Source of the DNA: Candidatus Methylomirabilota bacterium
GTDB taxonomy: Bacteria > Methylomirabilota > Methylomirabilia > Methylomirabilales > Methylomirabilaceae
DNA: 10,960 nucleotides
Direction of reading: 5' to 3'
NCBI GenBank assembly: GCA_028869615.1
Contig: JAGWRQ010000058.1
Location: 1-10,960, forward strand
Below are positions 1-6,191 of this stretch, one piece after another (position 1 is the stretch's first letter; every line of letters begins with the position of its first letter). The translations under genes were made by a program, and so were the position numbers. A model generated the notes under the pieces. The model worked only from the letters and a program-made list of their open reading frames with translations, was not told the origin of the DNA and ran no database searches.

Positions 1-445
1 GGTGGTCGATGAACAGGACACCATCCAAGTGATCGATCTCATGCTGCAGGATACGCGCCAGCAGGTCAGCCTCCTCCAGAATGATCTCCTTCTCATTTCG
101 ATCATATGCCTTCACGACCACCTGCTTGAATCGCGAGATCGGCTCGTTCAGGTCCGGGATGCAGAGACATCCCTCTTCCTCCACGATCTGTCCTTCGCCG
201 GCAACCAGCACAGGATTGATAAGGGCCAGAGGCCGGCGGGGCGCGCGATCGTGAGATGGATCCAGGATGATGACCCGCTTGAGTGCTCCCACTTGGGGAG
301 CGGCAAGCCCCATGCCTGGAGCCGCATACATAGTCTCCACCATGTCATCGATGAAGCGCTGCAGCTCGCCGTCAATCGATGTGACCGGCAGCGACTTCTT
401 TCGGATGATGGGGGATGGGAAGAGCAGGATCGGCAGCCTCGCCAT
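1..445 (-). CDS. def: Peptide deformylase, 3' end cut by the window edge
   Basis: Metallohydrolase that removes the formyl group from the initiator methionine of new proteins in the cytoplasm. The 148 visible residues carry all three family motifs: GMGLAAPQ at residues 44-51, EGCLC at 91-95 (Cys93 is the metal ligand) and HEIDH at 135-139 (two His ligands and the catalytic Glu136). The second motif ends in Cys where the usual form is EGCLS. The family is normally about 150-190 aa, so only the C-terminal helix should be missing beyond base 1. The ATG at 445-443 lies 10 bp after the tsaD stop. A GGGGAA ribosome site sits in that gap, which points to translational coupling with tsaD. In many bacteria fmt follows def, so fmt may lie just outside the window (inference). 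Confidence 0.96.
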   Translation of the reverse strand, partial: MARLPILLFPSPIIRKKSLPVTSIDGELQRFIDDMVETMYAAPGMGLAAPQVGALKRVIILDPSHDRAPRRPLALINPVLVAGEGQIVEEEGCLCIPDLNEPISRFKQVVVKAYDRNEKEIILEEADLLARILQHEIDHLDGVLFIDH

Positions 446-455
446 TCGTATTCCC

Positions 456-1481
456 CTACGTCAGGCCAAGGACGAGATCGGCATCGGCGTTCAACGAAAG
501 TGCAGCTCGCTCGCCGCGCAGCAGGCGAGGGTAACCGGCGGCAGCAATCATGGCGGCGTTATCGGTGCAGAGAGACGGGTTGGGGTAGTAGACCTGTACG
601 CCTTCCTCTGCCGCCCGCTCCGTGAGCTTCGAGCGAAGCCGGCCGTTGCACGCCACCCCTCCGGCCAGGACGAGACGGCGAGAGGCGGACGCCTTCGCTG
701 CCGCCAGGCTTACGCGAACCAGCACATCCACCACAGCCTCCTGGAATCCGGCGCAGATGTCCGCCACAAGAGCAGGGTCTAACTCCTGACTCCTAACTTC
801 TAACCTCTTCACGTAATTGACGACTGCGGTCTTCAGACCGCTGAAGCTGAAATCGTACGAACCTCGCGGAGGAACCGACCTGGGAAACCGCACGGCGTCA
901 AGGTCGCCCTTCTGCGCCCACTCCTCGATTCGTGGCCCGCCGGGATAGCCGAGACTGAGAAACTTCGCCACCTTATCGAACGCCTCTCCCGCAGCATCGT
1001 CTCTAGTCCGACCAAGCAAGCGATAATCACCAGGGGCCGCGGCGTGATAGAGATGGGTGTGGCCACCAGACGCGACGAGTCCGATGAAGGGGAAGGAGAG
1101 TTCCTCATGATCCAGCAGGGCGGCATAGAGATGCCCCTCCAGGTGGTTCACGCCGACAAGTGGGATATGTTTGGCAAAGGCGAGCGCCTTCCCGAAACAG
1201 AGACCGACCAACAGGGGACCGATCAGTCCTGGTCCGGTCGTGGCCGCAATACCATCAAGGTCGCTAAGGTAAACCTCCGCTCTCACGAGCGCTTCCTGGA
1301 CGACCGGCCAGATAGCCTCGACGTGACGGCGGGAGGCCAACTCTGGAACAATCCCGCCATAGGGGGCGTGGAGGATATCCTGGGAGGCGACGACGGAAGA
1401 ACGGATTCGCCGGCCGTCTTCCAGTATCGCGGCTGCCGTTTCGTCACAGGAGGTTTCAATCCCCAAGGTCAGGTGTGCCAT
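456..1481 (-). CDS. tsaD: tRNA N6-adenosine threonylcarbamoyltransferase TsaD
   Basis: Transfers the threonylcarbamoyl group to A37 of tRNAs that read ANN codons (t6A), working with TsaB and TsaE in the cytoplasm. At 341 aa it has normal family length. Visible marks are GIETSCDETAAAIL near the N-terminus (ASKHA fold), the metal-binding NHLEGH at 112-117 (His113, His117), SGGHTHL at 138-144, GYPGGP at 178-183, LAGGVACNG at 272-280 and CTDNAAMIA at 305-313 with ligand Asp307. I chose the ATG at 1481 because the protein then begins MAHLTLGIET like its relatives. A GTG one codon upstream (1484) is also possible. The Shine-Dalgarno match is weak (AAAGG, rather far upstream) and the ctpA stop is only about 20 bp away, so coupling is likely. 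Residues about 226-235 are encoded by a heptamer repeat, listed separately. Confidence 0.97.
   Translation of the reverse strand: MAHLTLGIETSCDETAAAILEDGRRIRSSVVASQDILHAPYGGIVPELASRRHVEAIWPVVQEALVRAEVYLSDLDGIAATTGPGLIGPLLVGLCFGKALAFAKHIPLVGVNHLEGHLYAALLDHEELSFPFIGLVASGGHTHLYHAAAPGDYRLLGRTRDDAAGEAFDKVAKFLSLGYPGGPRIEEWAQKGDLDAVRFPRSVPPRGSYDFSFSGLKTAVVNYVKRLEVRSQELDPALVADICAGFQEAVVDVLVRVSLAAAKASASRRLVLAGGVACNGRLRSKLTERAAEEGVQVYYPNPSLCTDNAAMIAAAGYPRLLRGERAALSLNADADLVLGLT
778..805 (-). repeat. Four-copy heptamer repeat inside tsaD
   Basis: Four consecutive 7-bp units occur here. On the minus strand they are GGTTAGA, AGTTAGG, AGTCAGG and AGTTAGA, which is AGTTAGR with few changes. They encode the hydrophilic stretch RLEVRSQELD of TsaD, between the conserved FSFSGLK block and the FQEAVVD helix. 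This part varies in length among TsaD proteins, so it is probably a surface loop. The period of 7 inside a coding frame is unusual and resembles the intergenic heptamer array at 2861-2888. Confidence 0.75.
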
Positions 1482-1501
1482 CACAGAACTGATCGCAACC
1501 T

Positions 1502-2842
1502 TTAGCCTGCGCTCCCCTTCATGAATCCCTTCTCGAGGATCTGGCTCGCCTTGAGAATCTCCATCGCCCGCTTTAACTGGACGTCGCTGCTGGGATCGGG
1601 CCCCTCTCGCTTGCCGATCTGGAGACTCGCGTCTCCCTCCTCTTCGGAAATCTTCTTCTCCTGGCGTTTCTCAGGCCGCTCCTTTCCCGGCTCACCCTCC
1701 TTTTCACCGGGGCCACCCTGCGCCTTGGCCACGGTGGGCCGTGGCGCCTCCACAATGATATCAGGCACAAGCCCGGTGCCGTGGATCGATCGTCCCTTCG
1801 GCGTGAAGTACTTCGCCGTGGTCAAACGCAGGCCGGAACCATCGCTCAGCGGCACAACCGTCTGCACCGACCCCTTGCCGAAGGTCTTGGTCCCAAGGAC
1901 CACTGCCCTCTTCCAGTCCTGAAGCGCGCCCGCGACAATCTCGGAGGCGCTGGCGGAGCCCCCGTTCACCAAGACCACCATGGGAACCTTGGGGATCTGA
2001 GCCCCGTGTTCGGCCGAGAAGCGGAGATCCTGGTTCTTGAGCCGACCCTCGGTATAGACGATAAGCTGCCCCTGGTCCAGGAACAGATCGGACACCTGGA
2101 CAGCCTGATTCAGGAGACCACCAGGATTGTTGCGAAGGTCCAGCACCATGGCGGACATCCCGTTCTGTCCTAACTGCTCGACCGCCTTCAGGAGGTCCTT
2201 CCCGGTCCGCTCCTGGAATGCGCTGATCCGGACGTAGGCGACCCCATCGCCCAGATCTTTGGCTTTGACGCTCTTCACCTCGATGATCTCCCGGACCAAC
2301 GTCAGCTCGAACGGCCCAGGAGACTCCTCGCGGAGGATGACCAGGGTGACGCTCGTACCCTTAGGACCCCGGAGCTTTTTTACCGCTTCCATAAGGGTCA
2401 TGTCTTTCGTCGGGTTCCCGTCGATCTTGACGATCCGGTCGCCCGGATGGATGCCGGCCCGATCGGCGGGGGTTCCTTCAATTGGCGCCACCACCGTCAG
2501 CATCCGGTCCTTGACTGTGATCTCGATCCCCAGGCCGCCGAACGAGCCCTGGGTCTCAACCTGCATCTCTTTGAAGATATCGGGCGGCATGAACGCGCTG
2601 TGAGGATCGAGCGACTCCAGCATCCCTTTAATGCCGCTGTAGATAAGGTCGCGGGGCTTCGTCTCCTCTACGTAATTCGCCTGGACCAGCGACAGGACCT
2701 CAGCGAAGACCTTCAGCCGCTCGTAGCTGTCTTCGACAGCCGTCACCTCGTGGTGGCCGCCGCCACCGATGATCAACAGCGCCAGGGTCAATGCGACGAC
2801 CACAACCTTCCGCCTCTTCCGCAAACGACCTCCGGATCTCAT
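1502..2842 (-). CDS. ctpA: Carboxy-terminal processing protease, S41 family (CtpA)
   Basis: Periplasmic Ser-Lys protease that trims or degrades envelope proteins from their C-termini. The 446 aa start with a basic stretch and a hydrophobic segment (about 12-28), a signal peptide or anchor. A CtpA N-terminal helical region follows, then a PDZ domain (about 97-185, with GLGIEI and PADRAG..PGDRI), then the S41 catalytic domain. Ser298 in GGSASASE and Lys323 in GTKTFGKGS are 25 residues apart, the spacing of the catalytic pair in known family members. Residues about 372-420 form a low-complexity region rich in Lys, Glu, Gly and Pro. The ATG at 2842 has a perfect AGGAGG at 2853-2848 with a 5-base spacer. 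It lies 96 bp after the envC-like gene. In Pseudomonas aeruginosa a CtpA degrades peptidoglycan hydrolases, and the neighbouring ftsEX-envC genes make a related role reasonable here (inference). Confidence 0.96.
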   Translation of the reverse strand: MRSGGRLRKRRKVVVVALTLALLIIGGGGHHEVTAVEDSYERLKVFAEVLSLVQANYVEETKPRDLIYSGIKGMLESLDPHSAFMPPDIFKEMQVETQGSFGGLGIEITVKDRMLTVVAPIEGTPADRAGIHPGDRIVKIDGNPTKDMTLMEAVKKLRGPKGTSVTLVILREESPGPFELTLVREIIEVKSVKAKDLGDGVAYVRISAFQERTGKDLLKAVEQLGQNGMSAMVLDLRNNPGGLLNQAVQVSDLFLDQGQLIVYTEGRLKNQDLRFSAEHGAQIPKVPMVVLVNGGSASASEIVAGALQDWKRAVVLGTKTFGKGSVQTVVPLSDGSGLRLTTAKYFTPKGRSIHGTGLVPDIIVEAPRPTVAKAQGGPGEKEGEPGKERPEKRQEKKISEEEGDASLQIGKREGPDPSSDVQLKRAMEILKASQILEKGFMKGSAG

Positions 2843-2860
2843 CGATTCCTCCTGAAAGAA

Positions 2861-2888
2861 AGGGTATAGGGTGTAGGGTTTAGGGTTT
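2861..2888 (+). repeat. Four-copy AGGGTNT heptamer array (G-quadruplex motif)
   Basis: Four exact 7-bp periods: AGGGTAT, AGGGTGT, AGGGTTT, AGGGTTT. The four GGG runs (2862-2864, 2869-2871, 2876-2878, 2883-2885) are each separated by four bases and so fit the standard G-quadruplex pattern on the plus strand, which is the template strand for ctpA. The array ends 8 bp upstream of the ctpA ribosome site, so its transcript would be C-rich 5' leader. It resembles the short heptamer repeats (STRR) known from cyanobacteria. The last two units equal the plant telomere unit, which I take as coincidence. Confidence 0.8.
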
Positions 2889-2910
2889 GGAAATTCGCCC
2901 TACCCTACAC
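2871..2910. repeat. Inverted repeat overlapping the heptamer array
   Basis: The left arm GTGTAGGGTTTAGGG (2871-2885) pairs with CCCTACCCTACAC (2898-2910), leaving a two-base bulge and a 12-base loop. The resulting hairpin in the envC-ctpA spacer would compete with the G-quadruplex form on the plus strand. In RNA it could act as a processing or weak attenuation site. No U-run follows, so it is not a standard terminator. Confidence 0.6.
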
Positions 2911-2938
2911 GCTCCACCCGACACCCTGCCTCTTCACA

Positions 2939-4174
2939 TTACATGGGGGCAAGCCAGGCTACGGGATCCTGAGGCCCGCCCCGATACCGCACCTCGAAAT
3001 AGAGCTGTGATCCGATTACCGAACCAGTGTTGCCGACCGACCCGATGGTCTGTCCCTTCGCCGCTCGATCGCCCACCTTGACGAGGATCGCCGCGGCATG
3101 CGCATAGACGGTGTAGTATCCCTCCCCGTGGTCAAGGACGATCAAGCGACCATACCCTTTGAACCAATCGGCGTACAGCACAACGCCGTCGGCGACCGAA
3201 ACGATCTTTTGTCCCTCAGGCGCATTGATCTCGATGCCGTGGTTGAAGGTCACCGTCCTGTAGCGCGCATGCTCCTGCCGGCCGAACGTAGAGGCCAAGG
3301 CGCCGGTCGTCGGCCAAGGTAAGCGGCCTTTGAGCGATGCAAACGACCCGGTTAACTCTTCGGACGGGCCGGGAGGCTGCGACGGCGCGGGGTGAGGCGT
3401 TCTCCCGATCTGAGGCCGCCTCTGTTGCTGTAGCCGACTGATGAGGCGCTGCAGCTCTCGAGTTGCCAGCTCCAGTTCCCGAACCGCCGCCAGGTGACCC
3501 TTCTTTTCTTCCTGAACCTTGGCCAATAACACGCGTCTGGCATGCTGCTCTTCCAAGATCTCTTCACGCTTTGCCGTGACGGCCTTCTGACCCTCACTCA
3601 GCTCAGCCTTCGATCGTTCCAACTCGGCCTGTTGAGTCCCCAGGGTCTCGAGGGTAGCCGTGTAGGTTGCGACCATCCGCTGGTCCTGATTCGCAATCGT
3701 CGCGAGGTATCGTATGCGCCGCCCGGCGCCAGACAGATCCTCTGACGATAGGAGGGCCTGGACATAACCGTGCCGCCCCTGTTTGTAGATGGCGCGAACA
3801 CGCCTCCGGAAGAGGTCCTGTATGTGGTCAAGATGAGCCCGGGTCAGTCTGATGTCGCGCTGGGTCATCTGAAGCCGTTCTGTGCTGACCTTCAGCCTGG
3901 TCTGCAACTCCTTCAATGCCCGTCCCTTCTGCTGAAGCTCCCGGTCGATCTGGTCCAACTCCTCAGACAGCGACCGCTCTTTCCGCGCTACCTGCTGCGC
4001 CTGCTTACGCTCCCGATCCAGGTCCTTTTTTACCTGACTGAGCTGTTCGCGCTTCTCGCGAAGGCGCGATGAGACTCCTGCCCCTTTTGCGGCCGCCAGG
4101 CCGGAATGCGGGCCGAGGAGAAGGGTTGCCATGAGGGCCGCCACCGCCCTGAGGGTAAGAGGCGAACGAGCCAT
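2939..4174 (-). CDS. EnvC-like murein hydrolase activator (degenerate LytM/M23 domain)
   Basis: Predicted periplasmic activator of cell-wall amidases, recruited by FtsEX at the division site. The 411 aa show a signal peptide (residues 1-29: MARS start, hydrophobic core, cut near LAAA), a long charged coiled coil (about 37-250), a Pro-rich linker (about 260-272) and a C-terminal LytM domain (about 285-411). The metal site is incomplete: FNHGIEI has Glu (315) where active enzymes have Asp, and the HLH motif is replaced by QLY (390-392). VYAHA (His359) is retained. The ending QLYFEVR..GGPQDPVAWL matches the inactive E. coli EnvC type. The ATG at 4174 was chosen because the signal peptide starts there and a GGGGG ribosome site precedes it. 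It sits 25 bp after the ftsX stop. A longer reading from 4246 would overlap ftsX. I did not give the symbol envC because NlpD- or DipM-like activators share this domain. Confidence 0.9.
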   Translation of the reverse strand: MARSPLTLRAVAALMATLLLGPHSGLAAAKGAGVSSRLREKREQLSQVKKDLDRERKQAQQVARKERSLSEELDQIDRELQQKGRALKELQTRLKVSTERLQMTQRDIRLTRAHLDHIQDLFRRRVRAIYKQGRHGYVQALLSSEDLSGAGRRIRYLATIANQDQRMVATYTATLETLGTQQAELERSKAELSEGQKAVTAKREEILEEQHARRVLLAKVQEEKKGHLAAVRELELATRELQRLISRLQQQRRPQIGRTPHPAPSQPPGPSEELTGSFASLKGRLPWPTTGALASTFGRQEHARYRTVTFNHGIEINAPEGQKIVSVADGVVLYADWFKGYGRLIVLDHGEGYYTVYAHAAAILVKVGDRAAKGQTIGSVGNTGSVIGSQLYFEVRYRGGPQDPVAWLAPM

Positions 4175-4199
4175 TGCCCCCTTTTCCAGCAACTGCCGC

Positions 4200-5096
4200 C
4201 TACATCTTGAGGAAGCGACTGACAGCGATCGAGCCGCCCATGGCACCGATCACCGCACCACCGCCCACCAGACCTGCCATCATCGATGATTCCAGGAATC
4301 CGTGACCAGCCGCTGTCGGGAAGAGCGGAGCGGTCAGATTGAAGGTCGGCGCGACGAATCGATAGGCCGCGAACAGCACGCCCAAGGCGAGCCCGGCGCC
4401 AAGGCTGCCCTGGAGCATCCCCTCCACCAGGAAGGGGGCACGGATGTACGCCTTGGTGGCGCCGGCGAGCCGCATGATCTCAATTTCCTGTGCGCGCGCA
4501 TAGACTGCGAGCCGAATGGTATTCGAGATGATCATGGCCGACCCGAGCGTGAGCACCGAACCGATGATGGTGCCCAGCAGCCTGATAAGTCGCGCGGCCT
4601 GGGAGATGCGCTCGACCCATTCCTGCCCGTACTGGACATCCTCCACCCCCTCGAGGCGGCTCAGGAACGCGCTGAGTCCTTTGAGGGCTTCCGGGCTTTG
4701 ATACCCATCGCGGATCTTGATCTGGAACGACGCGGGGAGCGGATTATCACCGAGCCCCTCGAGGAGACTTTCCTGCCCCTTGAGTTCCCGACGGAAGTTG
4801 GCAAGCGCTTCCTCCTTCGTGGTGAAGGTGAAGTCCTTGATGGCCGCCTCGTTCTCGATCCGTCGCCTGAGCATCTCGAGTTGCAAAGGGGTAATCCGGT
4901 CATCCAGAAAGACAGACACCTGGAGCTGCTCCTTCCACTCGGCAACCAGTGCGTTGAAAGACTGGATCAAAAGGATAAAGATACCGATGATGAGAAACGA
5001 CACCGCGATGCTGGCAATCGATGCCAGTCCGCCCCACCCGGTGCGAACCAGGTTGATCAGGGCATAAGCCAACAGATGCTTCAGCTTCTCAACCAT
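4200..5096 (-). CDS. ftsX: Cell division protein FtsX
   Basis: Integral membrane partner of FtsE. It passes ATP-driven movement across the inner membrane to periplasmic hydrolase activators of the EnvC type. The 298 aa are of normal length with the expected topology: a cytoplasmic N-terminus, TM1 (about 22-46), a periplasmic extracellular loop (about 47-168, including the QVSVFLDD start typical of the family), TM2 (about 171-195), then TM3 (about 221-247) and TM4 (about 272-293). The conserved cytoplasmic block EIEIMRLAGATKAYIRAPF lies between TM2 and TM3. The ATG at 5096 gives the usual MxEKLKHLL start, though its Shine-Dalgarno is weak (GGCAG). It is 69 bp after the ftsE stop and 25 bp before the envC-like gene, so the three form one unit. 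Confidence 0.96.
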   Translation of the reverse strand: MVEKLKHLLAYALINLVRTGWGGLASIASIAVSFLIIGIFILLIQSFNALVAEWKEQLQVSVFLDDRITPLQLEMLRRRIENEAAIKDFTFTTKEEALANFRRELKGQESLLEGLGDNPLPASFQIKIRDGYQSPEALKGLSAFLSRLEGVEDVQYGQEWVERISQAARLIRLLGTIIGSVLTLGSAMIISNTIRLAVYARAQEIEIMRLAGATKAYIRAPFLVEGMLQGSLGAGLALGVLFAAYRFVAPTFNLTAPLFPTAAGHGFLESSMMAGLVGGGAVIGAMGGSIAVSRFLKM

Positions 5097-5165
5097 CTGC
5101 CGGGTGCCACGCGCGATGTGCGGGAGCGACCTGCCTGAGCCCGAAGCCCGTTACCCCACACCCTT

Positions 5166-5858
5166 CTATTGAGCCGGACCTGCCGGCCGATTCACTCGCT
5201 GCCATTCCTCGACGATCCTGCCTTGTTTGAGAAACACTGTGCGACAGCCCGTCTCCTCAGCCAGTCGAAGATCGTGCGTGGCCACCAAGACAGTAGTCCC
5301 CTGGGCATTGATATCGAAAAGAAGTCGTACGACGTCTGCGGCCAATTCAGGATCCAGGTTCCCGGTTGGCTCATCGGCCAAGAGGATGAGCGGATCATTC
5401 ATCAGTGCCCTTGCCATTGCCACTCGCTGCTGTTCGCCGCTTGACAGCTTATACGGCGCCATCTGTGCCTTGTGGGAAAGCCCGACCAGTTTCAACAGTT
5501 GCGCGACCTTGCGCTGGGCCTGCAGCGTCGTCATGCCGACCACCCTGGCAACCAGGACAAGGTTTTCCTCGACAGTCCGGTCGCAAAGGAGCTTGAAGTC
5601 CTGAAGGACGATCCCCAGAGTCCGTCTCAGATACGGGACTGCCCTCGGTTTCATGCGGACAATGTTGCGGCCATTGACCAGGATCTGGCCGGAGGTGGGA
5701 AGCTCGTCGCAAAAGATCAGGCGGAGTAGCGTGCTTTTCCCGGCGCCGTTTGGACCGGCCAGGAAGACCATCTCCCCTTTGTGAATATGAAGATCGATAT
5801 CGACCAAGGCCTCCAGATCTTTTCCAAACGTCTTATACACATGGAACATCTGGATCAT
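5166..5858 (-). CDS. ftsE: Cell division ATP-binding protein FtsE
   Basis: ABC-type ATPase that pairs with FtsX at the septum. With the start at 5858 the product is 230 aa and begins MIQMFHVYKTF, which lines up with known FtsE N-termini (E. coli 222 aa). Visible motifs: Walker A GPNGAGKST (35-43), Q-loop Gln86 (VLQDFKLL), signature LSSGEQQR (138-145; Ser replaces the usual first Gly), Walker B LILLADEP (157-164) and H-loop His195 (ATHD). LLCDRTVEENL (90-100) is FtsE-like. An in-frame GTG at 5918 would add 20 Arg/Gly-rich residues with no family match and no good ribosome site. The chosen ATG overlaps the TGA of a leader ORF (ATGA), which suggests translation by coupling, since its own AGGG site is weak. 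First main gene of the ftsE-ftsX-envC-ctpA-tsaD-def run. Confidence 0.95.
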   Translation of the reverse strand: MIQMFHVYKTFGKDLEALVDIDLHIHKGEMVFLAGPNGAGKSTLLRLIFCDELPTSGQILVNGRNIVRMKPRAVPYLRRTLGIVLQDFKLLCDRTVEENLVLVARVVGMTTLQAQRKVAQLLKLVGLSHKAQMAPYKLSSGEQQRVAMARALMNDPLILLADEPTGNLDPELAADVVRLLFDINAQGTTVLVATHDLRLAEETGCRTVFLKQGRIVEEWQRVNRPAGPAQ

Positions 5859-5956
5859 AGCGAAAGAGCCCTGGGTGACCTCCTTGCGTCTTCTACCCCG
5901 CCGGCCTGCCAGGCCCACAGGCGCGGAACTCTTCTCACCGTTCCTCGCGATCTCAC
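5855..5956 (-). CDS. Possible 33-codon leader ORF overlapping the ftsE start
   Basis: A GTG at 5956 follows a strong AAAGGAG ribosome site (5968-5962) by 5 bases. It opens a 33-codon frame ending in TGA at 5857-5855, which overlaps the ATG of ftsE by two bases (ATGA). The frame differs from that of ftsE. The product would be a basic, Arg-rich peptide beginning VRSRGTVRR with Trp14 and Trp16, and it uses AGA/AGG Arg codons repeatedly. I do not recognise it. It could be a leader that delivers ribosomes to ftsE, or a chance frame. The strength and spacing of its ribosome site compared with that of ftsE is the main support. Confidence 0.45.
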   Translation of the reverse strand: MRSRGTVRRVPRLWAWQAGGVEDARRSPRALSL

Positions 5957-5961
5957 GTTAA

Positions 5962-5968
5962 CTCCTTT
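5962..5968 (-). promoter_or_regulatory. Strong Shine-Dalgarno site upstream of ftsE
   Basis: AAAGGAG on the minus strand is the best ribosome site near ftsE, yet it lies about 100 bases before the family-consistent ATG. It serves the GTG at 5956 (spacer TTAAC). It therefore favours either the leader ORF or an unrecognised start choice for this operon. Confidence 0.6.
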
Positions 5969-6056
5969 TCAGAATCAATGCAACCAAAAACCTTCCCGGT
6001 AATGGCGGCGCGCCCATGGTCATGCAAGTCCTACGCGAGACCTCACGCATCGCGGT

Positions 6057-6148
6057 CGTCATTGCGAGCGACCAACGGGAGCGCGGCAATCTTACCGTTC
6101 TTGACGCTGCGAAAACGGTGGGATTGCTTCGCTACGCTCGCAATGACG
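6057..6148. repeat. 92-bp palindromic interspersed repeat (MITE/REP-like)
   Basis: The outer arms are a perfect 14-bp inverted repeat: CGTCATTGCGAGCG at 6057-6070 and its complement at 6135-6148. The inner arms GCAATCTTACCGTT (6086-6099) and AACGGTGGGATTGC (6114-6127) pair with two mismatches around a 14-base loop. Between outer and inner arms lie 15 bases on the left and 7 on the right. The ATTGCGAGCG...GCAATC pattern is, from memory, a common non-coding repeat family in many bacterial genomes. No transposase is encoded and no target duplication is clear. It sits between the nfo stop and the ftsE operon, where a transcript hairpin could shield 3' ends or reduce read-through. Confidence 0.8.
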
Positions 6149-6191
6149 CAAGCGGGAGATTTTCTAACCAATAAACTTATACAAAATGTTA

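Larger units (their letters stand above)
5957..6191. other. Intergenic region between nfo and the ftsE leader
   Basis: About 235 bp without a convincing gene. It holds the 92-bp palindrome and the ribosome site at 5962-5968. The ftsE operon promoter should lie here, on the minus strand, but I find no clear -35/-10 pair. The part next to the nfo stop (6150-6191) is AT-rich compared with the rest of the window. Confidence 0.7.

Noticed and set aside
2..625. Long open frame on the plus strand (207 codons)
   Set aside because: It lies antisense to def and tsaD, both of which have full family motifs; its translation shows no domain and is a reflection of their codon bias.
2868..2888. Telomere-like TTTAGGG units as a sign of eukaryotic DNA or contamination
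   Set aside because: Only two units match, they sit in a wider AGGGTNT array, and both flanks are plainly bacterial operon genes.
2861..2910. Intrinsic terminator between the envC-like gene and ctpA
   Set aside because: The hairpin is not followed by a U-run on either strand.
4175..4246. EnvC-like protein starting at 4246
   Set aside because: It would overlap ftsX by 47 bp and bury the signal peptide that begins at 4174.
4302..5138. 278-codon plus-strand frame opposite ftsX
   Set aside because: Charged, low-information translation with no family features, fully antisense to a clear FtsX.
5859..5918. FtsE starting at GTG 5918 with 20 extra residues
   Set aside because: The extension is Arg/Gly-rich, does not match FtsE N-termini, and has no good ribosome site; the ATG at 5858 fits the family.
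6057..6148. CRISPR repeat or structured regulatory RNA
   Set aside because: A single nested palindrome without regularly spaced copies or a recognisable riboswitch core; an interspersed repeat explains it better.
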